Shown here piece after piece: positions 1 to 9,422 of a DNA stretch of 64,000 bases. The stretch comes from Bacteroidota bacterium. Its GTDB lineage: Bacteria > Bacteroidota > Bacteroidia > AKYH767-A > OLB10. A program made the position numbers and the translations under genes. Each line of letters starts with the position of its first letter. The first letter of the stretch is position 1. A model generated the notes under the pieces. It was given only the letters and a program-made list of their open reading frames with translations, made no database searches and was not told where the DNA came from. The stretch covers positions 115,451 through 179,450 of the forward strand of contig JADKFV010000008.1 of the NCBI GenBank assembly GCA_016717325.1, read 5' to 3'.

Positions 1-693
1 CTTTTAAATAACCCACTTTTGTCGCCACCACTCTCAAACGACCAGCCCGTGCGCCTGAAAGTCCATAGCGAGGCATATACTATTTGTGGATTTTTAGGAT
101 CTACCATCACATCGGCACAGCCGGTTTTATTATCACCAAATAAAATTTTATTCCATGTTTTGCCACCATCAGTTGTTTTGTATAATCCCCGGTGAGGGCT
201 ATCGCTCCATAGCGGGCCGGTGAAGCTACGTATACGGTGTTCGAAATTTTTGCATCGATGGCAATCTTGCTTATATGCTCGGTGCTATCGAGGCCCATGA
301 GTTGCCAGTTGTCGCCAGCATCGGTTGTTTTATAAATGCCGGCACCATAACTCACACTGTTACGCATATTGCTTTCACCGGTACCCGCCCAAATCGTTTT
401 TTCGTTTTGTGGGTCTATGGCCATAGCACCAATCGATTGTGTGTACTTATCGAAAATCGGTTTGAAAATAGTGCCACCCGTTGTAGATTTCCAAATACCG
501 CCCGCAGCAGTACCTACATATATTGTGCGGGCATCGCTTGAAGTCCTTCTATAGCTGTAATGCGTCCACCCATCACCGCAGGGCCTATTGCCCGCGCCTC
601 ATAAGGGCCAAACATGGAGGTGGTGAATTTTGTTTGTGAAAACGCATCGTATACACATACGGTTACAATGAGTAGTGCCAATATTTTTTTCAT
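1..693 (-). CDS. BNR/VPS10-type beta-propeller secreted protein, 5' part only, two frameshifts
   Basis: The N-terminal part of a sortilin-like propeller protein running off the left edge. The start at 693 gives a signal peptide (MKKILALLIVTVCVYDAFSQ). Repeated blades follow, each with a GGxxWxxxTxGG or YKTTDAGDNW BNR signature and a VDPKNPQIVYA-like strand. Two frame breaks are visible: near 540 (the frame of ITAIEG must change to read SSDARTIYVGTAAGG) and near 220 (VYVAS must change frame to read GPLWSDSPHRGLYKTTDGG). Restoring both gives one continuous propeller from 693 to 1. Proteins of this kind in Bacteroidota are about 1,000 aa and exported; their function is unknown. The family call is firm. 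Whether the breaks are sequencing errors or decay is not resolved. Confidence 0.75.
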
Positions 694-799
694 AACGATT
701 GAGTATTTTATTTTTTTGGAGCAGGAAATTTAATTGCTGCAAATATAGATGGCCTTGCCAACAGATTTGTTACAGCGGTAATCAAAGTAATGTTAAAAA

Positions 800-829
800 A
801 AACGCCAGTGATTTTTTTCACTGGCGTTT
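800..829 (-). terminator. Rho-independent terminator of the LolA-fold gene
   Basis: A 12-bp perfect stem (AAACGCCAGTGA with TCACTGGCGTTT) closes a six-T loop. Read on the minus strand it is followed by a run of eight T, 25 bases after the stop of the gene ending at 854. The flanking A and T runs could also let it stop plus-strand transcription. Confidence 0.85.
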
Positions 830-853
830 CAAAAGTTTTATTTTTGAATGTGA

Positions 854-1582
854 CTACTTTGTCGGCAGTAGAAACATTTCATCATTCATATCAACATTCA
901 CTTCAACTTTATCGATAATAAATTTCTGGCCTGCTTCTTCACCCACTTGTCGCGATTCGTTGCTGAATGCCATTTTCATTCCATCCACATCGCGGTAGTC
1001 GCTATACACTGTTTCCGATTCTACTTCTTTGCCTTGAAAGCTTTTTTTCGAAACAGACTTTACCAACAAAAATGATTCAGCATCTATAAAGTAATATTCG
1101 AGGTCACCCGATTTTTTGAGTATCTTTATTTTATATGCCGGTGTGCCTTCTATATCTTCTTTACCTATCAACTCAACTGTACTGCCTTTTTCTTTATAGT
1201 CCATCAATGGCCCTTCTATATCGGCCTGGTCTTTCATATCGCGTGAATTTTCTTCAGGCATTTTGTGTGGCACTGTATCGCCCATAAAAGGACTAAACTG
1301 CCATGCATCTTTTCCATCGAAGCCCATACGTTGTGTCATGCCTTGTGCGGTGGCAGTGCTGTAAACTTTATTGGGTTTTTTTACCGATGATTCAACAGGG
1401 ATTTCCATAGGCCCCATAAAAAACTTGCCGGTAATTTTCATGGTTTTTATACTCTTTACTTTATCGCGACCACCAATGGCCTTAAAGTAATTGTCTACTA
1501 CTTCGTTCACTGTTTGGCCATAACTGGTAAGGCCTGTAAATAATATTGCAACAAGTGCAATGGTTAATGTTTTTAATTTCAT
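854..1582 (-). CDS. Secreted LolA/LolB-fold (outer-membrane lipoprotein-sorting-like) protein
   Basis: A 242-aa protein with a clear signal peptide (residues 1-23, ending SYGQ). The mature part starts VNEVVDNYFKAIGG, the usual opening of Bacteroidota periplasmic proteins of the LolA-like fold. It continues as alternating beta strands with KPNKVYS, GFDGKDAWQFSP and a DLEYYFIDAESFLLVKS strand, all typical of that fold, which binds lipid or lipoprotein in a half-barrel. It is monocistronic: a terminator lies downstream and a TAnnTTTG promoter box upstream. True LolA function is not implied, because these proteins exist in many paralogues. Family assignment is good; the exact ligand is unknown. 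Confidence 0.75.
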   Translation of the reverse strand: MKLKTLTIALVAILFTGLTSYGQTVNEVVDNYFKAIGGRDKVKSIKTMKITGKFFMGPMEIPVESSVKKPNKVYSTATAQGMTQRMGFDGKDAWQFSPFMGDTVPHKMPEENSRDMKDQADIEGPLMDYKEKGSTVELIGKEDIEGTPAYKIKILKKSGDLEYYFIDAESFLLVKSVSKKSFQGKEVESETVYSDYRDVDGMKMAFSNESRQVGEEAGQKFIIDKVEVNVDMNDEMFLLPTK

Positions 1583-1607
1583 ATTATTAGTTTGATTTTT
1601 GGTTCGG

Positions 1608-1615
1608 CAAATGTA
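1608..1615 (-). promoter_or_regulatory. Bacteroidota -7 promoter box (TACATTTG)
   Basis: On the minus strand TACATTTG matches TAnnTTTG and lies about 25 bases upstream of the ATG at 1582. No good -33 TTTG is visible, so this is a moderate call. Confidence 0.5.
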
Positions 1616-1817
1616 CTTTTTAATTTTAAAACGCTTGTTAACTTTTTACTAAGGATAGACAAATAACAAACGACTTTGTTACGCAACGAATCAAAAAATA
1701 TTTTATGATGCTCAATAGTCGTTATCACGACAATCGAATGCAAATTATTTAAAGCATATTTGCATTTGTTTTAAAGGAATATAACTTTTAAAAAACTTAA
1801 TAAACACAAATTTACAA

Positions 1818-2156
1818 ATGACATCAAATCACTACTACAATGCTGCCGACCTGGCAAAGTTTGGCAACATAGGCGAGTTTCAAAAGGAACTTGCCGATAA
1901 ATTTTTTTCTTATTATAACGAAGTGTTTAAAGATGGTGCTTTATCGGCCCGCGAAAAATCGTTGATAGCGCTTGCTGTAGCACATGCGGTGCAATGCCCA
2001 TATTGTATAGATGCCTACTCAACCGATGCTGTGGAAAAAGGCAATAGCGAAACCATGATGATGGAGGCTGTGCATGTGGCTGCTGCGATACGCGGAGGTG
2101 CCACTCTTGTGCATGGCGTGCAAATGATGAATAAGGTGAAAGAAATAAGTATGTAA
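1818..2156 (+). CDS. Arsenosugar biosynthesis-associated AhpD-like (carboxymuconolactone decarboxylase family) protein
   Basis: A 112-aa CMD/AhpD-fold protein. The signature ALAVAHAVQCPYCIDAYS carries the CxxC pair and downstream acid/His environment of alkylhydroperoxidase-like proteins. The C-terminus (AAAIRGGATLVHG) matches the small protein that regularly accompanies ArsS. The arsS gene starts 52 bases downstream on the same strand, so the two probably form one transcript. Family knowledge: the pair is annotated as arsenosugar biosynthesis-associated peroxidase-like protein plus ArsS. The biochemical role of this partner is not established; a redox or detoxifying function is inference. 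Confidence 0.85.
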   Translation: MTSNHYYNAADLAKFGNIGEFQKELADKFFSYYNEVFKDGALSAREKSLIALAVAHAVQCPYCIDAYSTDAVEKGNSETMMMEAVHVAAAIRGGATLVHGVQMMNKVKEISM

Positions 2157-2208
2157 ATTGCGAATCGTTTAATTTACACACACATGGTGCAAAGTCAATA
2201 AAACAGAG

Positions 2209-3249
2209 ATGATAAAATCGCTACATGCAAGGCATAATGATTTGGCAACTGCAGCCAATCAAATAGCACAGTTGAACAACCTGCCCGAAATTTTACCTTT
2301 CGAAGAAAAGTTGAAGCAAGCAGATTTATTTCCTCTACGTGCGCAAGCCATCGATATTTTTCAAATGAATGTAGGGTATATGTGCAACCAAACATGTGCT
2401 CATTGCCATGTGGATGCAGGACCCGACCGTACCGAAATAATGACACGCGAAACCATGCAGAAGTGTATGGATATTATTGCTGCAAACAACATTCGCAAAG
2501 TAGATATAACAGGTGGTGCTCCGGAAATGAACCCTCATTTTACATGGTTTGTAGAGCAATGCACAAAACTTAATGTGCGCGTAATGGTGCGGTGTAATCT
2601 TACTATTATAGTGGCAAACGAAAAATACAAAACGTTACCGTCATTTTTTGCAAAGCATAAAGTGGAAGTAATTTCATCGTTGCCATTTTACAATGCAAGC
2701 CGCACCGATAAGCAACGTGGCGATGGTGTATTTGCCGGCTCTATAAAGGCACTGCAAATGCTAAACAGTGTAGGATATGGCAAAGCCGAAACTGGACTGA
2801 TATTAAATTTAGTTTACAATCCTTCGGGGGCATTTTTGCCATCGGCACAAACTACGCTCGAGCGCGATTTTAAACTTACACTTAAGCGCGATTTCGATAT
2901 AGACTTCAATAATTTGTTTTGCATTACTAATATGCCCATCAGTCGCTTTTTAGATTATTTGATACAAAGCAATAATTACGAAAATTATATGAGCCGACTG
3001 GTGAATGCCTTCAATCCCGCAGCGGTAGCAGGTCTTATGTGTCGCAATACTTTATCTGTTGGATGGGATGGCTACCTTTACGATTGCGATTTTAATCAAA
3101 TGCTTGGCTTAAAAGTAGAGAATAAAATTCAGCACATTGATAATTTTGATGCGCACGAATTACAAAACCGTAATATAGTTTTGAATAAGCATTGCTACGG
3201 TTGTACGGCTGGTGCTGGTAGCAGCTGTGGTGGCGAAACCATAAAGTAA
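2209..3249 (+). CDS. arsS: Arsenosugar biosynthesis radical SAM protein ArsS
   Basis: A 346-aa radical SAM enzyme. The cluster motif CNQTCAHC (Cys59, Cys63, Cys66) is preceded by the NVGYMCNQ strand, and ITGGAPEMNPHF forms the SAM-binding GGE-like region. The C-terminal half carries the extra Cys motifs CRNTLSVGWDGYLYDCDFNQML and CYGCTAGAGSSCGG, the auxiliary-cluster region seen in ArsS. ArsS is thought to build the dimethylarsinoyl-riboside of arsenosugars from 5'-deoxyadenosyl chemistry. The AhpD-like partner lies just upstream. An ArsM methyltransferase, expected in the pathway, is not in the window. It converges with the subtilase gene, with only 2 bases between the stop codons. Confidence 0.92.
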   Translation: MIKSLHARHNDLATAANQIAQLNNLPEILPFEEKLKQADLFPLRAQAIDIFQMNVGYMCNQTCAHCHVDAGPDRTEIMTRETMQKCMDIIAANNIRKVDITGGAPEMNPHFTWFVEQCTKLNVRVMVRCNLTIIVANEKYKTLPSFFAKHKVEVISSLPFYNASRTDKQRGDGVFAGSIKALQMLNSVGYGKAETGLILNLVYNPSGAFLPSAQTTLERDFKLTLKRDFDIDFNNLFCITNMPISRFLDYLIQSNNYENYMSRLVNAFNPAAVAGLMCRNTLSVGWDGYLYDCDFNQMLGLKVENKIQHIDNFDAHELQNRNIVLNKHCYGCTAGAGSSCGGETIK

Positions 3250-3251
3250 GC

Positions 3252-4955
3252 CTATTGACGCACGATAGACTTGTGAAGTTTTGCGCCAGCCTCGTTTATT
3301 ATTTCCAGATTATATACTCCTGAGGTATTATTTATTTTTATAGGAATTTCATTAATAAATATAGGAGCTACATCCATTTTATTTTCAAACACTTTTCGAC
3401 CAATGGCATCGTATACACTTACAGTTATTGTTTGTGCTGTGGTAGTAAAAAACATCACCGTAACATCGTTGCTCGATGGATTTGGATACAAGGCATATAT
3501 TTCGTCCTCAGTGGGAAGCGATGCAGGGTCTATGCCGACAAGAATCATACTTGCCTGTGTAAAATCGGGAATACCATAGCCCAATAAACTATCAGGAGCA
3601 GCATATTGCGAGGCACTTTTCTTAATCGCCTGCACAATATCCATATTGCTAAGCATAGGGTGAGTTTGCCAGAGGCAAGCCGCAAGCCCCGCCAATAGTG
3701 GTCCCGAAAATGAAGTGCCATTACCGGGAACCATGCTGCCATCGCCAGGCCACACTACATAAGTACCGGCACCTTGTGCACACACATCGGGTTTTACACG
3801 CCCATCAACAGTGGGGCCTTTACCGCTAAAACTTGCATATTGTTCCATACTGTCAACAGCGCCAATTGCCAGATTGCTATCGGCATCGGCAGGAACACTG
3901 ACGTAATTCCAGGCGCTGTTGCCTTCGTTGCCTGCACTGTTTATTACCACAATGCCTTTTTCTGCTGCTAAATCTTCGGCAATAGTCATTGGGGCCGTGT
4001 TGCCATCGAGCGTTGCATAAGTGTGATTGTGTGCCGGGTTATCAAAAAGGGTATATCCAAGCGAAGTGGTAAATACATCGGCACCTATACTGTCGGCAAA
4101 TTCTGCTGCAGCGGCCCAGTTATATTCTTCAATAATATTTTCGGTAGCGCCATCTTCGGTGCGCAACAAAATATATTTTGCATGTGGTGCACTTCCAACC
4201 ATTACTCCGGGCAAGTTGGCCGCCATTGTCGACAGGCACGATGAACCATGACTATGATAATCGAACACATACGAATTACCAAGTACAAAATCCCATGTGG
4301 TGACAATTTGATTATTCATAAATAAGCTATCGAAAATGGAACAACTATCGGCACGCCAAAATCCGGCATCCATAATGGCTATCATCATGCCATCGCCACT
4401 ATAACCCGAGTTGTGCAAGGCATCGCCATTCATCATATTTATTTGATGAAAGCCCGGGCCATAATTAAAAGCCGCAACTTTACTTGTGCTGTTTGATTGT
4501 TCGGCAAATGGAATATTGCGATTGTACTTTTCGCTGAATTTTGTTTTGCTCACTTCCGATATTTCGTTGGGTTGTGCTACACGTCCCACATTATTGCCCG
4601 ACAATACAAAAGGCAATGCAATGCATGCGTTCAATATATTGGTGTCGGCAGTTTGAATGGTAACAGTGTTCAACCATTTCGAATAATTTAAAATAGTAGC
4701 GCCTGTGTTTGATATTGCTGTTAAATACGAAGGATTAACAGGCAAGTCGTTTGTGGTGATGGCAATATTTTGCTTTTGCCTGCGGGCAATAGAACGCGGG
4801 CTTAAAAATGCCGAAGGGTTATTGATATTAAATGGCGAATTATTTTTGTCGGCAAGTTGCAGCACGTACCTGTCTTGTGCCATCAAATTATTGGAACAAA
4901 AAATCCCCGTAATACAAAGAAAAATAAATACGAATTTGTTTAAATGCTTAATCAT
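3252..4955 (-). CDS. S8 family subtilisin-like serine protease with T9SS sorting domain
   Basis: A 567-aa secreted protease. Signal peptide 1-27 (ending NNLMAQ) is followed by a short propeptide with the SPRSIARRQKQNI segment common in Bacteroidota S8 proteases. The triad is Asp196 (IAIMDAGF), His236 (YHSHGSS) and Ser415 (GNGTSFSGP), and the oxyanion Asn343 sits in NSAGNEGN. The C-terminal 80 residues begin YALYPNPSSNDVTV and end GVYNLEIINEAGAKLHKSIVRQ, a type A T9SS sorting domain for outer-membrane secretion and cell-surface anchoring. It is complete and unbroken. It probably degrades extracellular protein; the substrate is unknown. Confidence 0.93.
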   Translation of the reverse strand: MIKHLNKFVFIFLCITGIFCSNNLMAQDRYVLQLADKNNSPFNINNPSAFLSPRSIARRQKQNIAITTNDLPVNPSYLTAISNTGATILNYSKWLNTVTIQTADTNILNACIALPFVLSGNNVGRVAQPNEISEVSKTKFSEKYNRNIPFAEQSNSTSKVAAFNYGPGFHQINMMNGDALHNSGYSGDGMMIAIMDAGFWRADSCSIFDSLFMNNQIVTTWDFVLGNSYVFDYHSHGSSCLSTMAANLPGVMVGSAPHAKYILLRTEDGATENIIEEYNWAAAAEFADSIGADVFTTSLGYTLFDNPAHNHTYATLDGNTAPMTIAEDLAAEKGIVVINSAGNEGNSAWNYVSVPADADSNLAIGAVDSMEQYASFSGKGPTVDGRVKPDVCAQGAGTYVVWPGDGSMVPGNGTSFSGPLLAGLAACLWQTHPMLSNMDIVQAIKKSASQYAAPDSLLGYGIPDFTQASMILVGIDPASLPTEDEIYALYPNPSSNDVTVMFFTTTAQTITVSVYDAIGRKVFENKMDVAPIFINEIPIKINNTSGVYNLEIINEAGAKLHKSIVRQ

Positions 4956-4988
4956 GATGATATTTTATTTTTTATAATCTAAAACTGT

Positions 4989-5669
4989 TTATTTATAAAT
5001 TGTAAATAGGGTAGTGTCATATACATTGAGCTGACCCTGCACCGGCTGTTGTTCCAGGCGGTAACTGTATCGGTATACGAGGCCGGCATTGGCAGCATAT
5101 TTTTCGTATTCATAAGTGCGCTCTATTAAATTTAATGTATCATCGGTGTGCAACACAGTACTCACCGAATCAAATAACAGTTTTCCTACCGTTTCGGTTT
5201 CGTGTACATCTGTCATAATATAGTCAAAAGCATTGAGGGTGTTTTTGCTGTTTCCATTCCATGTGGCATTGCGCGTCAACGGAAACTGCAATTTCACATA
5301 GCGGTAATTGTCTTCGTAACGCTCCAGGTTCGATGCTGTTTTATTTGCTGTCCATACTTGATAAATTGTCCAGTCGGGGTAACTCATACTGTCTTTACGG
5401 TAGCGCTCCAGGCGTAAAGTTTTGCGCCCTTCGTTATCCAAAAATGTGTCGGTAATAACTTCTTTTATTTGATAATGCGCATGATGAGTAACTAAATCGA
5501 AACCATATTTGTAAGTTGAATCAACATCATAAATTACCCAGTGGCCAATTTCATCGGGATAGTAATTCAAACCAAGGTAGGGTATTTCGGGGTCGTCTTT
5601 GTCTTTACAGGCATTCACGCCAAGTATTAATATAAAACCCAAAATAATATAACGTAACAAGTTTTTCAT
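4989..5669 (-). CDS. Hypothetical lipoprotein
   Basis: I do not recognise the family. From Met at 5669 the protein starts MKNLLRYIILGFILILGVNACKD, a signal sequence with lipobox GVNAC, so the mature protein should be lipid-anchored at the Cys. A start seven codons upstream (5690) is open but would put seven polar residues before the signal. The mature part is beta-rich and Tyr/Asp-rich (LNYYPDEIGHWVIYDVDSTY), a pattern seen in small Bacteroidota lipoproteins of unknown role. It lies 33 bases downstream of the subtilase start on the same strand, but the two need not be co-transcribed. Confidence 0.7.
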   Translation of the reverse strand: MKNLLRYIILGFILILGVNACKDKDDPEIPYLGLNYYPDEIGHWVIYDVDSTYKYGFDLVTHHAHYQIKEVITDTFLDNEGRKTLRLERYRKDSMSYPDWTIYQVWTANKTASNLERYEDNYRYVKLQFPLTRNATWNGNSKNTLNAFDYIMTDVHETETVGKLLFDSVSTVLHTDDTLNLIERTYEYEKYAANAGLVYRYSYRLEQQPVQGQLNVYDTTLFTIYK

Positions 5670-5822
5670 ATCACACATATTTAATTTCACAACGAAGATA
5701 ATTAAAATATGTGCAGCATAAATAGTGCCTTTTATATTTCTTTACAAAAGAAACACAAAGCCAATATTATAAATAAAACTGGCAACATAGTGCCGGTTCT
5801 CTGTTTGTTTGTTTAATTTTTT

Positions 5823-6530
5823 CTAAAAATAGTAAACCAGGCCCAGACTAAATTGCCTCAACGAAAAGCGAACATCACCACTAAATTCTGTCGATTTGGT
5901 TGTTACCGATTGGGGGTCTAGTATAACACCAAACAAAGTTTGTTTTTCAACCTCCTCCTCTTTGATGTTGCCATATCTAATGGCGGCACTTCCCATTTGT
6001 GCGCTGAAAGAAAATTTTTCGCTTACAAAATAATGGAGTTCTGGAATAAAATTATAGCCAAATGTTGTTGTTGTTGATTTGGTAATAGAATTAAAATTCC
6101 CATTTATATTATCAGATGTGTAATTATAATCACCATTCATTATACTAAATCCTAATTGGTTTTTAAAGGCAAACGAAAATTTATTTTTTATAGTTATAAA
6201 TTTTGTTAGTTCAACGCCTCCAGCGTATTGGTTTGATATATTTTTGTCATCAATATCCGAAAAAGAAGTTTTGCTGCTGTTTGTATAATTTGAAAAAGCA
6301 GTCTTTAAAAAAATTCCCAATGCCATTTTATTAGTGAAAAAATTACCGCCCAATACATTCATTTCAAAATTGAAATTATCATTCGAAAATTTATCATCTT
6401 TTTCGTTTTCGCTGTTTACGCCAAGGCTAAAATTGCCACCAACGTATTTTTTGCCTTTTAATTCCTGAGCATTTACAGTTGCAATCACTGTTGCGAGCAT
6501 TGTTACCAATGCAATTGATTTGATGTTCAT
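5823..6530 (-). CDS. Outer-membrane beta-barrel protein (porin-like)
   Basis: A 235-aa protein with signal peptide 1-21 (ending ATVNAQ), a mature part of alternating amphipathic strands, and a C-terminal aromatic residue (SLGLVYYF) typical of outer-membrane barrels. KKYVGGNFSLGVNSENE and the repeated Gly-aromatic turns fit the OMP_b-brl class of small eight-strand barrels. No catalytic motif is seen. It stands alone on the minus strand, head-to-head with the Moco operon. Function unknown. Confidence 0.7.
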   Translation of the reverse strand: MNIKSIALVTMLATVIATVNAQELKGKKYVGGNFSLGVNSENEKDDKFSNDNFNFEMNVLGGNFFTNKMALGIFLKTAFSNYTNSSKTSFSDIDDKNISNQYAGGVELTKFITIKNKFSFAFKNQLGFSIMNGDYNYTSDNINGNFNSITKSTTTTFGYNFIPELHYFVSEKFSFSAQMGSAAIRYGNIKEEEVEKQTLFGVILDPQSVTTKSTEFSGDVRFSLRQFSLGLVYYF

Positions 6531-6873
6531 ATTTGTTTTGTTTTAGTTTTGAATAAATACCTATTGTTTTTATTATAAGATGCTAATTTGTATCTTTTGG
6601 TTGGGTCGTACTTTTTTTTATTTTTTAAGTTCAATTGGTAAGCGAATTTTTTTTTGTAGCACTTTGTCAGGTAATAAAGGTAAAAACTTTCTAATTGGCC
6701 TATTATGATTTGTTTTATTGATAAAGCAACAAACTATGTAGGGTAAAGTTGTGCGTGCCTCTAATAAAGCGCTTGAATACTTATTGGAAAAATGCCAATA
6801 ACTTTATCAACTAAAGACAAATGTTGTGACAAATGATTTTCGTTTAGTAAATAAATTGCCGTTTATTAGCATC
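6531..6873. other. Divergent intergenic region without a gene
   Basis: This AT-rich stretch separates the beta-barrel gene (minus) from moeA (plus) and should hold promoters for both. I could not find a convincing TAnnTTTG box for either. No ORF with coding character and no strong hairpin were seen. Confidence 0.5.
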
Positions 6874-8048
6874 ATGATATCTGCCACCGAAGCCAAACAA
6901 ATTATAGCTGATAATTTTTTAACCAAGCGCATTGCCAGGGTGCCATTATTACAAGCTAACCAATGTGTATTGGCACAAACTATTGTTGCACCTATCCATA
7001 CACCGCCTTTCAATCAATCGGCCATGGACGGTTATGCATTTGCTTTTAAAGACTTACAACACTCAAAAACATTTTCGGTAACGCAAAAAATTGCGGCAGG
7101 CGATATTTCGAAAATAAAATTATTGGCAGGTGAAGCGGCACGTGTTTATACGGGTTCGCCAATTCCCGAGGGTGCCGATACTGTGGTAATGCAGGAAAAA
7201 GTTGAATCGAAAAATAACACGATTGAAATACTTGATGATAAAATATCTGTTGGATTAAATGTGCGCTTGCAAGGTTCACAAACAAAGAAAGGTGAAATGG
7301 TTTTATCACCTGGAATTTTACTTATGCCTCCTGCCATTTCTTATATTGCTTCGATGGGCATTGCCGAAGTTGAAATTTACGATAAGCCAAAAGTGAGTGT
7401 CATAATTACCGGCAAAGAATTGGTACAACCGGGGCAAAGTATTGATGGAGGGAAAATTTATGAATCAAATTCTTTTGGATTAATTGCAGCATTAAATCAA
7501 TTGAATATTGAACCATTATCTGTTCAAATTATAACTGATGATGAACTGCAAATTACCAATGCTGTAAAGCAAACTTTGCAAAGCGATATTATAATTTTAA
7601 CGGGTGGTGTATCAGTTGGCGATTACGATTTTGTGGCGGACGCATTAACCGGTGCCGGTGTCGAAAAATATTTCACAAAGTAAAACAGAAGCCCGGTAAA
7701 CCATTTTATTTCGGTCGTAAGAACGATACACTTGTATTTGGTTTGCCCGGAAACCCTGCCGCTGTGCTTACCTGTTTTTATCATTACATTGTTGACGTAA
7801 TTGCCGATTTTACACAACGAAATTATTTCGCAAAATACACGTTGCCACTTGCAAATAATTACGAAAAGAAAACACAGCTCACACACTTTATGAAAGGCAA
7901 TAAAAATGAAAATGCCGTTACGGTTTTAAAAAATCAGGAAAGCTATTTGATGAATTCGTTTGCCATGGCCAATTGTATTATAGAATTTGATGCAGACAAA
8001 GAAATTTTTATTGCGGGAGATTTAGTTTCAATAAGAATGATTTTATAG
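6874..8048 (+). CDS. moeA: Molybdopterin molybdotransferase MoeA, one frameshift
   Basis: MoeA inserts molybdate into adenylated molybdopterin, the last step of Mo-molybdopterin formation. The start at 6874 (MISATEAKQII) matches the family N-terminus; the frame is open 16 codons further up. Motifs are PPFNQSAMDGYAF, YTGSPIPEGADTVVMQE, SVIITGKELVQPG and TGGVSVGDYDFV. The frame breaks near 7670: VEKYFTK-stop should read VEKIFHKVKQKPGKPFYFGRK. Adding one A to the A run restores it, and the C-terminal part (LVFGLPGNPAAVLTCFYHY, then domain IV) follows to 8048. The full product would be about 391 aa, normal for MoeA. The homopolymer position makes a sequence error likely. It is the first gene of the Moco operon. 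Confidence 0.9.
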
Positions 8049-8064
8049 TTTTCGTTTTACAACT

Positions 8065-8829
8065 ATGATTGTGCAAGATATTTTATTTTACATTTTATTA
8101 TTTACAGTCGCAATGTTGTATGCCTCGGTAGGGCATGGTGGTGCCAGTGGGTATTTAATGTTGATGGCTTTATTTTCATTCACACCCGAAACCATGCGAC
8201 CCATTGCCTTGGTGCTTAATATTTTTGTCAGCATTGTTGCATTCGTTCCTTATTTCAGGCAGGGATATTTTAACTTGAAATTATTTTGGCCTTTTGCTGT
8301 TGCCTCCATTCCCATGGCTTATTTAGGAGGCATGGTGCATCTCAATCCCGTTTTTTACAAACGAATATTGGCTATACTATTAATATTTCCTATTTTAAAA
8401 TTGGCAGGCTTCGGTTTTGGTAATGGCAATCAAAACCAAAAAAGTATTGAGCAGAGAACAACAATGGTGGCAAATAATTTTTTTCTCTCATTACTAATAG
8501 GCGGTGCTATAGGTTTTTTATCAGGCATGATTGGCATTGGCGGTGGCATTATTCTTAGCCCTTTGATTTTATTGTTGCGCTGGGCCGATATAAAAACTAC
8601 CGCTTGCGTTTCGGCACTTTTCATTTTCGTAAATTCTATTGCCGGCCTTGCTGCCATCTCTTCGCAGAATTTTGTTTTCTCAAATCAAATGGTGGTTATG
8701 TTGGTGGTGGCATTGGCCGGAGGATTTATAGGTTCTTATTACGGTTCTTCTAAAATTAATTCTAATTATTTGCAACGTATATTAGCGTTAGTGTTAATTG
8801 TTGCTTGCATAAAATTAATTGTAACATGA
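8065..8829 (+). CDS. TSUP (TauE/SafE) family anion permease
   Basis: A 254-aa membrane protein with seven or eight hydrophobic helices. It shows the duplicated TauE/SafE motif: ASVGHGGASGYL near residue 21 and GFLSGMIGIGGGIILSP near residue 148. The family moves sulfite, sulfonates, sulfur compounds and other small anions. It starts 16 bases after moeA, and its stop overlaps the mobA start in ATGA, so it is translationally tied to Moco synthesis. No ModABC molybdate importer is in the window. A role in moving molybdate, formate or a sulfur anion for this pathway is inference from position only. Confidence 0.85.
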   Translation: MIVQDILFYILLFTVAMLYASVGHGGASGYLMLMALFSFTPETMRPIALVLNIFVSIVAFVPYFRQGYFNLKLFWPFAVASIPMAYLGGMVHLNPVFYKRILAILLIFPILKLAGFGFGNGNQNQKSIEQRTTMVANNFFLSLLIGGAIGFLSGMIGIGGGIILSPLILLLRWADIKTTACVSALFIFVNSIAGLAAISSQNFVFSNQMVVMLVVALAGGFIGSYYGSSKINSNYLQRILALVLIVACIKLIVT

Positions 8830-9422
8830 TAGTGCCTGTTGTTCAAAATTTAATGAACGCCTACGTACTTGCTGGAGGCAAAAGTTCGCGCATGGGTGTC
8901 GATAAAGGCTTGATTTTATTGAATGATAAACCAATGATTCAGTATGTGATTGAACAACTGAAACCGCTTTGCAAAAATATTTTTATTGTAACGAATAATT
9001 CAGAATATAAAAAGCTTGGTTTTGAATGTATTGAAGATGAGATAAAAAATATTGGCCCGGCATGTGGAATATTTTCTGCATTAAATCATACAAACACTCC
9101 ACACAATTTTATTGTAAGTTGCGATATGCCTTTTATTCGCACCAAAGGAATTGAATATATAATGATGCATTCACTCGACCACGAAATAACTATTCCTGTT
9201 TTCAAAAATCACTTGCAACCAATGTGTGGAGTGTATAACAAAAATATTTTGGATAAGTGGCAATCCCTTATTTTAAAAGATGAGCGAAAGTTGCAATCAA
9301 TGGTGAAACTGTTTTTGCTAAAGCAATTAGAGTTAGACTATAATATTTTGTTTGACGCAAATTTTTTTAAAAATATTAATACTCCCGAAGAATTGAAGGA
9401 TGCGAAAAATTATTTTTCGTAA
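8826..9422 (+). CDS. mobA: Molybdenum cofactor guanylyltransferase MobA
   Basis: MobA transfers GMP from GTP to Mo-molybdopterin, giving the guanine dinucleotide form used by formate dehydrogenases. The nucleotide-binding loop is AYVLAGGKSSRMGVDKG, and IVSCDMPFI is the metal-binding DxP-type motif. I chose the ATG at 8826 because it overlaps the permease stop (ATGA coupling); ATG 8853 would also give a normal N-terminus. Length is about 198 aa, usual for MobA. It directly supports the downstream formate dehydrogenase. Confidence 0.9.
   Translation: MIVPVVQNLMNAYVLAGGKSSRMGVDKGLILLNDKPMIQYVIEQLKPLCKNIFIVTNNSEYKKLGFECIEDEIKNIGPACGIFSALNHTNTPHNFIVSCDMPFIRTKGIEYIMMHSLDHEITIPVFKNHLQPMCGVYNKNILDKWQSLILKDERKLQSMVKLFLLKQLELDYNILFDANFFKNINTPEELKDAKNYFS

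Noticed and set aside
6874..8048. Programmed frameshift in moeA
   Set aside because: No slippery heptamer with a downstream structure is evident, and similar one-base losses in A runs occur across unrelated genes here, so sequence error is simpler.
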